A stretch of DNA of 64,000 bases from Zygotorulaspora mrakii (lineage: Eukaryota; Ascomycota; Saccharomycetes; Saccharomycetales; Saccharomycetaceae): contig NC_050726.1 of assembly GCF_013402915.1 (NCBI RefSeq), forward strand, positions 637,501 through 701,500, read 5' to 3'. The position numbers were made by a program, and so were the translations under genes. Positions 39,074 through 47,486 of this stretch are shown here, in pieces. The notes under the pieces were generated by a model. The model did not search any database. It was given only the letters and a program-made list of their open reading frames with translations, and was not told the origin of the DNA. Position 1 is the first letter of the stretch, and each line of letters opens with the position of its first letter.

Positions 39074-40102
39074 TTAGAGCTCATCATGACTTAGGATTCT
39101 GTTCATGGCTTCCTCAACAGCATGCTCTATACTATCTATCGAAGGTTTTGTAACAGGCAATTGAGCGGTCTCCGGGATGCGAACAGGGACAGCTAAGATC
39201 TTCTTGTTTGCTGAAGAGATTTTGGAGACAAAGCCCATTGTGGCCAATATTCCTTTGAAAAATCTGAATAGAACAAAGAGTACCAACTTGATAGGTAACT
39301 TGAAAATTCTTCGCCACAGGACCCACGCCGCAGACAGGCATAAGAACCCTAATGCAATGTAAACGTCTCTTTTCTCCCGGTGAGAAGCCTTTTCTAGAGT
39401 TTTCACGAGCTGGTTCGTTTTCAGGAACACAGATTCGAACTGCGTGTATTTGTCGTTTACTGTTGTTAAGTTGTGTGTCTGCTGCCTCAATTCATCTAGA
39501 TTCAAATCACTCTGCAAAATGCCTGATTGCAAAATTTGACTGCCTTTCAGTAATTTTGAGCTTAAATGTTTAGTCTTATTGAGGAGTTTATCCTTGGTAG
39601 TAGAGTGACCAAACTCGGTCTTCTGTTCTTCAACTTTAACACCCTTGTATTGCTCCAGATTCTCTTCAATCATTTCGTCTCTTCTATAATCCCTAGCAAT
39701 TATTTTGTTCAGGTGTCTTTTCTTCATCGTTTCGCGGAATTTAATTCTGAATTGAGATATCCAATCGATCATCCTCAGTAACTCTTTAAGACTAGTTACG
39801 ATAGCCTCGTTCTCATCAGGATTTCGGATTTCTTGATCATTTTGCAAAATAGCCAACGTATTGCAATCGTTCTTTTCAGCCATTCTTAGCCATTTTACTT
39901 TTAGACCTCGATGTGCGTAGTTCATACTCAGGGTCGCTGCTTTCAATTGAGACTCATATTTCATTATCATATCCGCAATTTGAGTTGTAAAATTCGATTC
40001 TTCTTTCTCGTTAACCTCACGATGATCGATCTCCAATTCTTCTAGTTTCGCCAATAAAGAATCCTCCAGAGTCTCCAGAGCCTCCAATTTTTGTAGCACC
40101 AT
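39074..40102 (-). CDS. SEC20: ER t-SNARE Sec20
   Basis: A 342-residue SNARE (S. cerevisiae 383) of the Dsl1/Ufe1/Use1 machinery that receives COPI vesicles at the ER. The cytoplasmic N-terminal part is helical and charged, a SNARE-like helix lies at about 185-240, then a membrane anchor at about 243-262 (VYIALGFLCLSAAWVLW) and a second hydrophobic stretch near 268-292. The lumenal tail ends in the ER retrieval signal HDEL, the hallmark of yeast Sec20. Matches YDR498C. Confidence 0.95.
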   Translation of the reverse strand: MVLQKLEALETLEDSLLAKLEELEIDHREVNEKEESNFTTQIADMIMKYESQLKAATLSMNYAHRGLKVKWLRMAEKNDCNTLAILQNDQEIRNPDENEAIVTSLKELLRMIDWISQFRIKFRETMKKRHLNKIIARDYRRDEMIEENLEQYKGVKVEEQKTEFGHSTTKDKLLNKTKHLSSKLLKGSQILQSGILQSDLNLDELRQQTHNLTTVNDKYTQFESVFLKTNQLVKTLEKASHREKRDVYIALGFLCLSAAWVLWRRIFKLPIKLVLFVLFRFFKGILATMGFVSKISSANKKILAVPVRIPETAQLPVTKPSIDSIEHAVEEAMNRILSHDEL

Positions 40103-40276
40103 TGTTCAGTGAGTTTCTTAATAAATGTAGGACGAGTAACCTGAAAATTGTCTATTTGGTTGGGAGGCTTTCTCTTCAATTGGTGTATCTATAGTTTACT
40201 GCTGAGTTATACATATCATGAACTACTTTTCGTCAACTATGATTATTGTTAAACCCACATAGCCAAAAGAAAGCTA

Positions 40277-40284
40277 GGCGGCTA
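40277..40284. promoter_or_regulatory. URS1 (Ume6) core before NDJ1
   Basis: GGCGGCTA, the reverse of TAGCCGCC, an eight-base core of the URS1 element TAGCCGCCGA. It lies 43-50 bp upstream of the NDJ1 ATG. URS1 represses early meiotic genes in mitosis and activates them with Ime1 in meiosis. Confidence 0.6.
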
Positions 40285-40326
40285 AGGCAAGCAAAACTAA
40301 TGAACAGTAACTTCTGAACGTATCAA

Positions 40327-41370
40327 ATGGAAATGGATCAGGACGATTATTTGGGGTCTGTTGATAAAAAAGATGAATTGACTACGCTTACTATTTTTGG
40401 CACAAGGCCCGGGTCAATGTCTGTTGCGAACGAACCGCCGACAGCATTTCTACGTACAATTGAAAATGGTAAGATAATGCACTCAAAGACCTGCAGTTTT
40501 ATAATATACAGCATCTCTTATCCGAATTTGACTACGAGTGCTTCCGAGAAGCTTTTCCAGCCTTTTCAGTTATTCAAGGATTGTTATAATAGAAACAAGC
40601 GGCGCCAAGATGCACAATATCAATTGGCGAATTACTTCAGTTTAACCAGTTTGCAAAAATCGTTTGATGATGGCGCTGATAATTCTTTTGAAGGATCTAC
40701 AATGCTGTTGGATAATAGCAATCAACACCAAAAACAACCTGAATTGTGTATATTCCCCGAAGCCATATTGTTTGACAAGAGTACAGGTCACCTGAAAACA
40801 GTTCAACACATCCAGGAGTACGAAAATCGGTTTGAGACTGTTTTGAAAAAATTCAATGAGAAACGTATTTCGCATCTTTACATCAATTGGATGAGGTTAC
40901 TGGAGTCATATGTCGAGCTAGTATTTCGCGATTTGGCAGTAAAATGGTGCCACTGGTTGCACTCAGTAAGAGCTGCCAGGCATCGCCAAAGTATACAAAT
41001 GACTTTGAGAACTCGCCTGCCTGAACTGTGCCGAATATTTTGGCAAAAATATTTCATCTTTCAGAATTCTAGCCGCCAGCCCATTAACGAGTTCTCCTCT
41101 GAACTTTTGAGAAAAATATTGTTGAAAGCGCGGCAAAAAAATGGCAAATCATATTCCAAGATAAGTTTTGGATTATGGCTTGACTCCAAGAACGGAATCT
41201 TAATAATGGGTAATGGTGTATATTTTGGCAAAGAGCCGTCATTGAAAAACGTACATGTGATACCGACAGCTGGTATATGCTTGGATCGGATGATGCCAAA
41301 AGATGTCACAAGTAAGTTGCTATTGTTTATAAATTTAGCCATCATTGAATGTTTTTACAATGAGGCGTGA
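40327..41370 (+). CDS. NDJ1: Meiotic telomere bouquet protein Ndj1
   Basis: A 347-residue protein (S. cerevisiae Ndj1/Tam1 is 352) that tethers telomeres to the Mps3 SUN protein in meiotic prophase and protects spindle pole bodies from early separation. I see no named domain; the sequence is fast-evolving, basic and mostly helical, with conserved-looking blocks around FPEAILFDKSTGHLKTVQHI and SFGLWLDSKNGILIMGNGVYFG. The call rests on its place beside the ITR/SEC20 genes (YOL103-YOL104), on length and on the URS1 core in its promoter. Confidence 0.78.
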   Translation: MEMDQDDYLGSVDKKDELTTLTIFGTRPGSMSVANEPPTAFLRTIENGKIMHSKTCSFIIYSISYPNLTTSASEKLFQPFQLFKDCYNRNKRRQDAQYQLANYFSLTSLQKSFDDGADNSFEGSTMLLDNSNQHQKQPELCIFPEAILFDKSTGHLKTVQHIQEYENRFETVLKKFNEKRISHLYINWMRLLESYVELVFRDLAVKWCHWLHSVRAARHRQSIQMTLRTRLPELCRIFWQKYFIFQNSSRQPINEFSSELLRKILLKARQKNGKSYSKISFGLWLDSKNGILIMGNGVYFGKEPSLKNVHVIPTAGICLDRMMPKDVTSKLLLFINLAIIECFYNEA

Positions 41371-41415
41371 AAGTAGATTCATCATACTGAAGCTGTTTTT
41401 TTTATTTCTTTTCAG

Positions 41416-41487
41416 TTAAACGATTCTACGTTGATTTTTACGTTTAGCTGTTATTTTGTTTTTTCGGCCCCCTTCGCATTTAAACGA
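41416..41487. promoter_or_regulatory. Two TTAAACGA motifs in the ERG24 promoter
   Basis: TTAAACGA occurs at 41416-41423 and again at 41480-41487; its reverse complement TCGTTTAA is one base from the TCGTTYAG sites bound by the sterol regulators Upc2/Ecm22. They lie about 150-220 bp upstream of ERG24. Suggestive only. Confidence 0.3.
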
Positions 41488-41634
41488 AAGATGAATGAAG
41501 GGTTCAGAGTGAAAAATAAAGGTATTTGCTACGGGAAGAGCATTACATAAAACAAAAGGCATTTTCTGATTCATTCTGTTCAACATTATATCAAACTGTG
41601 CTGGTACAGTTACAAAGAGTATTCAAGTACAACG

Positions 41635-42948
41635 ATGGTGTTCATGCTGAATCCTAGAACTAGTACTGTGGAATTTGGTGGTATAGGTGGTGCCATGGCA
41701 ATTTCCATTGGTTTGCCACTATTCACTATCTTCCTCAATCAAATGGTCAGACCCGACTATTTCATTCAGGGCTTTTTTAAGAATTTTGATCTTGTTCAAA
41801 TCTGTAATGGGATAAGATCCTTTAGCTACTATGTTAAGAGATATGATGTTTGGACATACTATAGTGTTTGGTTTACAGTACTTGCTTTATTTGATATAAT
41901 TTTACCTGGTAAGAATATGAAAGGCGTTGAACTGAGGGATGGATCTAAATTACCGTATAAGATCAATGGAATTGCAATGTCTGCCGTTTTAACGGTTATG
42001 CTCGCTGTTAGATGGACATTGACGAATGGAGAGCTACCAGAATTGCAATATTTATACGACAATCACGTAGAAATTTGCATCGTAACAATTTTATTTGCAG
42101 TTTTGGTTTCCATTTACTGTTACATCGCTAGTTTCATTCCCTTGATGGGGAAAAATGGCACGGGCTCCAAAGAGAAGATTTTGGCTCTAGGTGGTAATAC
42201 AGGCAATCCAATTTATGATTGGTTTATAGGTAGAGAACTTAACCCAAGACTCGGCCCTCTAGATATCAAGATGTTTTGTGAATTGAGACCTGGTATGCTT
42301 TTATGGCTTTTGATCAATTTATCTTGTCTACATCACCACTATTTGAAAACTGGTGAGATAAATAATGCCTTACTACTGGTGAATATACTGCAAGGTTTCT
42401 ACATTTTCGACGGTGTGTTAAATGAAGAAGGTGTACTGACAATGATGGATATTACAACGGATGGATTTGGTTTTATGTTAGCATTTGGTGACTTAACGTT
42501 GGTACCATTTACTTACTCTCTGCAGGCTCGTTATTTAAGCATTTCACCAATTACATTGAATAATGTACAATTGTCAATTATAATCGGGATGATGGCACTT
42601 GGATATTATATCTTCAACGCTGCCAATACACAAAAATCACACTTTAGACAGGGGAAATTACCACATTTGGAAAGCATCAAAACTGAGAGGGGTACTAAAC
42701 TGTTATGCGATGGATGGTGGTCAAAATCTCAACATATAAATTATTTTGGAGATTGGCTAATTTCATTAAGTTGGTGCTTAACAACCTGGTCTCAAACACC
42801 TTTGACATATTACTATTCATTGTATTTTGCGACCTTATTATTACACCGTCAATCAAGAGACGAGCACAAATGTCGTGCAAAATATGGCAAAAGCTGGGAA
42901 GAATATGAAAAAAGAGTTCCATATAAGATAATTCCTTATTTGTACTAA
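41635..42948 (+). CDS. ERG24: Sterol C-14 reductase
   Basis: A 437-residue ER membrane enzyme (S. cerevisiae 438) that reduces the C14-15 double bond made by Erg11, using NADPH. It is the lamin-B-receptor/DHCR family: eight or more hydrophobic segments, with signatures GNPIYDWFIGRELNPRLG and LLWLLINLSCLHHHYLKTGEI in the middle and a C-terminal reductase core ending HRQSRDEHKCRAKYGKSWEEY and KIIPYLY. Followed by HCH1 and POP3 as in the S. cerevisiae YNL280C-YNL282W run. Confidence 0.97.
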   Translation: MVFMLNPRTSTVEFGGIGGAMAISIGLPLFTIFLNQMVRPDYFIQGFFKNFDLVQICNGIRSFSYYVKRYDVWTYYSVWFTVLALFDIILPGKNMKGVELRDGSKLPYKINGIAMSAVLTVMLAVRWTLTNGELPELQYLYDNHVEICIVTILFAVLVSIYCYIASFIPLMGKNGTGSKEKILALGGNTGNPIYDWFIGRELNPRLGPLDIKMFCELRPGMLLWLLINLSCLHHHYLKTGEINNALLLVNILQGFYIFDGVLNEEGVLTMMDITTDGFGFMLAFGDLTLVPFTYSLQARYLSISPITLNNVQLSIIIGMMALGYYIFNAANTQKSHFRQGKLPHLESIKTERGTKLLCDGWWSKSQHINYFGDWLISLSWCLTTWSQTPLTYYYSLYFATLLLHRQSRDEHKCRAKYGKSWEEYEKRVPYKIIPYLY

Positions 42949-42981
42949 TTCTATGTATAAGAGTGATGCTATTAGTAAGTA

Positions 42982-43428
42982 TTATTGATTATGTTTTAAA
43001 TCTTTTGAATGTTCTTCGATCAGAGCAGGTTGATACTGCAAGAGAATTTCGTAAACCCTAGGGTAAAACTCCAACTTAATCAAATCTAGAAATGAGTCAA
43101 AACTTTGATATTGAACTTCAAAATCTCTTTCATCATGCATGAATTCTGGTATGCTGATTGTCCCAGATGATAATTCCTTTTCAGTTTCCAGCTCTGCAAC
43201 CTGAACTGCAAAGGATAATTGCAAATCGAAATAACAGATTGGTTGACCCTTTCTTTGAGAAACGTTGGAATCCCCAGATACATTTGATACAGATGTTATT
43301 TTGATCTCGTGCTTGCTGTCGTTACTGACCACTGTAAGGTCTGAAAGACGATCCTGAAAGAAAGCTTTGGTCCATGGTAACGTGTTCTTGTCAACCCAAT
43401 GCCAATTGTTCGGATTCAAAACAACCAT
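42982..43428 (-). CDS. HCH1: Hsp90 co-chaperone Hch1 (Aha1 N-domain)
   Basis: A 148-residue protein (S. cerevisiae 153) equal to the N-terminal domain of Aha1, binding Hsp90 and stimulating its ATPase weakly. The signature NPNNWHWVDKN is at residues 5-15 and GDSNVSQRKGQPICYFDLQL follows near 50. The frame is open back to a TTG at 43452, but the ATG at 43428 gives the conserved start MVVLNPNNWHW. It is convergent with ERG24 (33 bp apart) and has a heat-shock element upstream. Matches YNL281W. Confidence 0.96.
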   Translation of the reverse strand: MVVLNPNNWHWVDKNTLPWTKAFFQDRLSDLTVVSNDSKHEIKITSVSNVSGDSNVSQRKGQPICYFDLQLSFAVQVAELETEKELSSGTISIPEFMHDERDFEVQYQSFDSFLDLIKLEFYPRVYEILLQYQPALIEEHSKDLKHNQ

Positions 43429-43524
43429 TCTGCTTGCTTGCTCAGTCTTCAACCAATATCTGTGAGACGTGACAGCTAATCAGCTTGTAATGGCAGCTTG
43501 GTTATATATACAGATTTCATGCGA

Positions 43525-43549
43525 TGAACCTGGCAGAACTTCTCGGAAC
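43525..43549. promoter_or_regulatory. Step-type heat-shock element before HCH1
   Basis: Three GAA units stand exactly 10 bp apart (43526-43528, 43536-43538, 43546-43548), the step arrangement nGAAn-(5)-nGAAn-(5)-nGAAn recognised by Hsf1. It lies about 100-120 bp upstream of the HCH1 ATG. HCH1 is heat-inducible in S. cerevisiae. Confidence 0.6.
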
Positions 43550-43601
43550 TTTTTTTTTTTCTCTTCCTTTCTCTGTCTTGTTACCTCGTACACGGTGCCA
43601 T

Positions 43602-44237
43602 TTAGCTTTTCCTCTCAGCCTTGTCTTTAGTGATGCCCTTGTCGCTACGCTTGGCCTTTGCCTTCCCCTTCGCCAAGGGTACAGTGGTCCTGACGAGCCC
43701 TATACTGGTAGGACGATATTTGACCGAGTCTAGCCACGGAAACTGCAGCTTGTCGACCCGCGTCTTGATCTGTGCTACAAAATTGCAGTTTAGTTTCTTG
43801 TTGCATTGTAGCATCAGCAAGCCGTCTTTGGCAGCTGGCAAGCACCTCTGCAGAACTTGCAGCGAGCCCTTCGGAAGCTGCACCAGCGTCACTTCGCACT
43901 CAGACATTTGGCACATCAGCGGGACCTGCTGAAGCAGGACACTCGACACCATCGCGTCTCTGTTGCAGGCGAAGAGAAAAACTTCCGCGCTCTGCGACTC
44001 GAGAAACCGCACAATCTCGTTGTATTCCACAGAGAGGTCCCACGGCCATTGGTCCTTGGCCACCTCGCTGAAATTCCCAATTTTCGACAGAACTGTAGCC
44101 TGCACCAAATCCCACACAAACTGCTGCTCCGTGACGTGCGGCCACAGATGCGCCTCATTCGTGAACGGGTTGTCTAGCACAGGCTTATACACCTGCCGTC
44201 TTTGCGCAGCATGCTTCTCGATGGCCTTGAGCGACAT
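43602..44237 (-). CDS. POP3: RNase P / RNase MRP subunit Pop3
   Basis: A 211-residue subunit (S. cerevisiae 195) of nuclear RNase P and RNase MRP, which process pre-tRNA 5' ends and pre-rRNA. The N-terminal block RRQVYKPVLDNPFTNEAHLWP (about 11-31) is nearly identical to the S. cerevisiae protein, and LQFPWLDSVKYRPTS lies near the end before a basic Lys/Arg tail. An in-frame GTG at 44267 extends the frame by ten codons, but the ATG at 44237 aligns with the family start. This gene is noticeably more GC-rich than its neighbours. Matches YNL282W. Confidence 0.95.
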   Translation of the reverse strand: MSLKAIEKHAAQRRQVYKPVLDNPFTNEAHLWPHVTEQQFVWDLVQATVLSKIGNFSEVAKDQWPWDLSVEYNEIVRFLESQSAEVFLFACNRDAMVSSVLLQQVPLMCQMSECEVTLVQLPKGSLQVLQRCLPAAKDGLLMLQCNKKLNCNFVAQIKTRVDKLQFPWLDSVKYRPTSIGLVRTTVPLAKGKAKAKRSDKGITKDKAERKS

Positions 44238-44346
44238 CTGCACCAGTCTACAATCCACCAGCACCACCAGGAAACCGAGAAGACGTCTTTAAGTACACGC
44301 AGTTCGCACCTTGTCTCACGCTGGCCCTCGTTGTTCCGCGACTGAA

Positions 44347-44366
44347 GCGATGGGATGAGATGAGAT
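44347..44366. promoter_or_regulatory. PAC-like GATGAG repeat upstream of POP3
   Basis: GCGATGGGATGAGATGAGAT contains two overlapping GATGAG units, about 110-130 bp upstream of the POP3 ATG. It resembles the PAC run before PUF6 and suits an RNA-processing gene. Confidence 0.5.
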
Positions 44367-44413
44367 GGAGCATTTTTCATTTTCCAAAGGCAGATCGTGG
44401 CGAAAACGGGAAC

Positions 44414-44441
44414 CACGTGAGAGTCACGCTATATCCACGTG
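44414..44441. promoter_or_regulatory. Paired CCACGTG E-boxes, 22 bp apart
   Basis: CCACGTG at 44413-44419 and again at 44435-44441, on the same face of the helix (two turns). Candidate bHLH binders are Cbf1 or Pho4. They could serve either POP3 or the WSC gene. Confidence 0.45.
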
Positions 44442-45172
44442 CTGCCTGGAAGCGATCTGCGCCTGCCCCTCACCCTCGCCACCGGAACGACGGTCCGCCG
44501 AAGGTCCGTGGAATACCCGCCGGATCCGCCAAATCGAGCCCCGCCGCGGGGGGCGCGTAGACGTCAGAGAGAATGGCACATCGCCACGCACGGCAGCCAG
44601 TCCCGTGACCGTGACGTCTTACGGCCGCGCGATGTCCCAAAGAGGAAACTCGGACAGATTCAGCGAACACAGAATTGCTTTGTTTATGTTTGTTCGCGTT
44701 TTCTCAGCTACCGTAAAGAAAACCCCCATGCCCTGCGGGAGTGTCTGAGAGGCAACCTAAAAAAAGAATATTATTCGCTGCATGGAAAAACGGGATCGTT
44801 GGTAGTGATGGACGCCACGAAGCTACCACAACGTGCAGACTCCCTTCGTTTCTGCCAGTGTTTGTTTCAAGAGATCTAAGAAGACGAATTTTCAGGTTCT
44901 AGCGCACAGGGTGGGTTGGGCATCAAGGGAATGTGTTAGTCTTGCAAAATTTGTTTTAGTTTGCTCCAGTGTAGTTCATCTTGCTGTAGTTTGGGATATC
45001 TTGTATCTGTAGCGTTGGAGGATCTTAGTTGAAGTGAGGGCCCCAAGGATCTCTGAAGCCAAGGCATTGTCAGGGAGATAAGAGTGAGAGGATTGCTGAG
45101 CCAAGCATTCGAAGAAGCAGGGCAATCCGGAGATCGCTACGTTACAGACTCGTGTGAGTAGTATTTGACATT

Positions 45173-46798
45173 ATGGCAGATTTCAGGTGGATGACAGGCT
45201 TTTGGGTGAATCTGTGGTTTCTTTCGATAGCGTGCGTGGTGCGTGCGCAGCAGTACAACAGCCAAGGATGCTATTCGGACTCGGATCTGCAGGCGATGGG
45301 TCTCAGCTCGCGGGGCTCGTATGATTACCAGAGTATATCGTACTGCCAGCAGCAATGCGATAACGCAGCGGTGGTGGGCTTGTATCGCGGGAGAGACTGT
45401 TACTGCGGGGACTCTGCTTCGTCTTTGAGTTCCCTGAATGCGATTTCTGATAGCAGTTGCAATACGCCGTGTGCTGGTTGGCCGTATCAGACCTGCGGTG
45501 GGAGTGGTGCGATACAGATATTTGTGAACGCGGCGGAGCAGAGCCAACTTTCCTCAGCTGCGTCGTCAACCAGCACGAGCAGGAGTTCGAGCAGTTCGAG
45601 CAGTTCGAGCAGTTCGAGCAGCTCTAGCAGTTCTAGCAGTTCTAGCAGTTCTAGCAGTTCAAGCAGTTCAAGCAGCTCAAGCAGTTCTAGCAGTTCTAGC
45701 AGTTCAAGCAGCTCAAGCAGTTCAAGCAGTCCAAGCAGTTCAAGCAGTCCAAGCAGTTCAACCATGCCAAGTAGTTCGACCACCCCAAGCAGTTCTAGCA
45801 GTCCAAGTTCTAGCAGCTACAGCAGCTCAAGCAGTTCAAGTTCTAGCAGCTACAGCAGCTCAAGCATTCCAAGCTCTAGTGCCTATACGAGCTCAAGCAG
45901 TCCAAGTCCAAGCAGCTCAAGCGTAAGCAGCACAACAACACAGCAATCTGAAACTTCCGTCATGGTTACAACACACATCATAACAACTTCCATGATAACG
46001 GGATCAGACAGAGAACAGCAAACGGTGTTTGTAACGCGAACTTCCGTTATAAATTCGGAGTCAACCTCTTCATCTTCTAGTTCAGCATCAAACTCTTTGG
46101 CTGGAAATTCACAAGCGAATCAATCAACAGCAAGGTCTAATAGTGGGCTCAGTGGAGGCGCAATCGCCGGTATAGTTGTTGGTGTGATTTGTGGTGTTTT
46201 AGCAATTGCTGCATTGATACTTTTCTTGCTGTGGAGAAGACATAAGCATAATCAAGAACCAGATTTGGAGGAAACAAAACAGTATCAACCATACTCTTTC
46301 GGTGATGCAGATGCAAATCCAATTATTGCTCCGATCGGTGGATCGGGCTCAACTTGGCGTAGACCTTCAAGAAATGATTTAGGTTCCAACGATACAAATT
46401 CGATATCATACGGTGTACCGAATGGTGCAACGACCGCTACTGGATCGCTTAGTGCAAGTAATAGCCTCAACAGAGGCTCCGTTACAAATATTTTCGCACC
46501 GGAAGATAGTAATACCAACCATAACAATAATGGAGCATTGAATTTACAGTCTCATCCCTCAACAGTTTTTGAAGAACCGCCGTTGCTTTACCAGGGTAAT
46601 CAAAGATTCAGTACAGGATCTCTACCTGATATGATGGAAGAAAGACATTTGAGAGTTGTGAATCCAGATGACAGCCGAAGCCGGTTAGGCGAAAAGACTG
46701 GTGAAGCAAACGACGACGAAATTGACGACGAAGACTTTAATTTCATAAGCACGGGAAGCTCAAGAGATAGTCCAATAGATCATGAACCGAAGGAATAA
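45173..46798 (+). CDS. WSC2/WSC3: Cell wall integrity sensor, WSC family
   Basis: A 541-residue type I membrane mechanosensor feeding the Rom2-Rho1-Pkc1 pathway. A signal peptide covers about 1-25, then a WSC domain (27-118) with eight cysteines at 33, 58, 62, 76, 78, 96, 100 and 108. A long serine-rich, mannosylated rod spans about 125-265. A single membrane helix follows at about 328-352 (GAIAGIVVGVICGVLAIAALI), then RRHK and a cytoplasmic tail with acidic DDEIDDEDF near the end, as in tails that bind Rom2. Single gene standing for Wsc2 (YNL283C) and Wsc3 (YOL105C). Confidence 0.95.
   Translation: MADFRWMTGFWVNLWFLSIACVVRAQQYNSQGCYSDSDLQAMGLSSRGSYDYQSISYCQQQCDNAAVVGLYRGRDCYCGDSASSLSSLNAISDSSCNTPCAGWPYQTCGGSGAIQIFVNAAEQSQLSSAASSTSTSRSSSSSSSSSSSSSSSSSSSSSSSSSSSSSSSSSSSSSSSSSSSSSSSSSPSSSSSPSSSTMPSSSTTPSSSSSPSSSSYSSSSSSSSSSYSSSSIPSSSAYTSSSSPSPSSSSVSSTTTQQSETSVMVTTHIITTSMITGSDREQQTVFVTRTSVINSESTSSSSSSASNSLAGNSQANQSTARSNSGLSGGAIAGIVVGVICGVLAIAALILFLLWRRHKHNQEPDLEETKQYQPYSFGDADANPIIAPIGGSGSTWRRPSRNDLGSNDTNSISYGVPNGATTATGSLSASNSLNRGSVTNIFAPEDSNTNHNNNGALNLQSHPSTVFEEPPLLYQGNQRFSTGSLPDMMEERHLRVVNPDDSRSRLGEKTGEANDDEIDDEDFNFISTGSSRDSPIDHEPKE
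45571..45910 (+). repeat. Serine-codon minisatellite in WSC
   Basis: Tandem six-base units of the types AGCAGT, TCGAGC, TCTAGC and TCAAGC encode an almost pure serine tract, interrupted later by Pro and Tyr. Length is likely polymorphic and would change the reach of the extracellular rod. Confidence 0.9.
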
Positions 46799-47213
46799 AC
46801 AAACACAAAAAACTAAAAGACGAACAGGGAAACAGGTAGAGACCTATTTGCTCTTTTACGTCGAAGAAAGGCAAATAAACAAATAACGCTATGTAAACAA
46901 AATTGATGATAATATTTTCGTGACTCTAATACCCATACTTGTTCAACAGAAATCTTGGGCGAAAGCTCACAGCACGTTACCATTAATAACTCACAAGATT
47001 TAATAGCTCGATATATCTCAGGCACCATATTATTCTATTTTTACATAATGATAACACATACCAAAAACATATACTAATAACATATAATAATATATACTAG
47101 AATCATACTTTTACGAAAACGGCAACGTGCCGAGTTGGGACTTCGCGAACGCGGTTTCCTTTTTTAGACATGTTCAAAAAGATCTGGTAATTAAAAAAAA
47201 ATTTTGATTAAAT
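46799..47213. other. Intergenic between WSC and the tRNA
   Basis: About 415 bp, very AT-rich, with ATAATA/CATATA runs at about 47030-47110. I looked for LTR ends (TGTTG...CAACA) typical near tRNA genes and saw none. Confidence 0.5.
47193..47201 (-). terminator. Pol III terminator of tRNA-Thr
   Basis: Nine consecutive T on the minus strand, 12 nt after the tRNA 3' end, the standard RNA polymerase III stop. Confidence 0.85.
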
Positions 47214-47285
47214 GCTTCCAACCAGAGTTGAACTGATGATCTCCACATTACTAGTGTGGCGCCTTACCAACTTGGCCATAGAAGC
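47214..47285 (-). tRNA. tRNA-Thr (AGT anticodon)
   Basis: A 72-nt intronless cloverleaf on the minus strand. The acceptor stem pairs GCTTCTA with TGGAAGC (one T-G pair), the anticodon stem is CCACA/TGTGG, and the anticodon loop is CTAGTAA with AGT at positions 34-36 (window 47250-47252). The T arm is ATCAG-TTCAACT-CTGGT; the loop reads TTCAACT rather than the usual TTCAAAT. It closely matches S. cerevisiae tRNA-Thr(AGU). The CCA is not encoded. The tRNA lies between the WSC gene and ADI1, at a junction of gene-order blocks. Confidence 0.96.
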
Positions 47286-47486
47286 AGTTTCTTAATATAT
47301 TTTTCATTCCGTTTAAGGAATATGATTGACGATTCTGGGCAGGTGATACAAAAAATCTCTCAATACGCTCTGTGAAATATTCGTTTAGTTGCGACATGTA
47401 AAGGAGAATAAGGCATAATCAAAGTCGTAGTGACTGGTTTCGGAACGACAGTATTTAAAAAGCTGAAGGATCGGACTTTTATAAAG

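Larger units (their letters stand above)
44238..45172. other. Divergent POP3/WSC promoter with a GC-rich island
   Basis: About 935 bp. Between roughly 44400 and 44660 the sequence is far more GC-rich than its surroundings and holds two CACGTG E-boxes (44414-44419, 44436-44441), CRE-like TGACGTC at 44612-44618 and GACGTCA at 44560-44566, and GCCGCGGGG-type runs. Open frames over it lack any protein-like composition and overlap in several frames, as expected from GC content. I treat it as regulatory. Confidence 0.5.

Noticed and set aside
44365..44879. Overlapping frames of 127 and 146 codons in the GC-rich island
   Set aside because: Several frames are open at once because of GC content; protein composition is Pro/Arg/Ala-rich with no family signature, and POP3 and WSC promoters are expected here.
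45487..45783. Leu-Glu repeat frame on the minus strand
   Set aside because: Pure shadow of the serine-codon repeat in the WSC gene.
46799..47213. Search for Ty LTR remnants beside the tRNA
   Set aside because: No TGTTG...CAACA ends, primer-binding site or target-site duplication; only low-complexity AT sequence.
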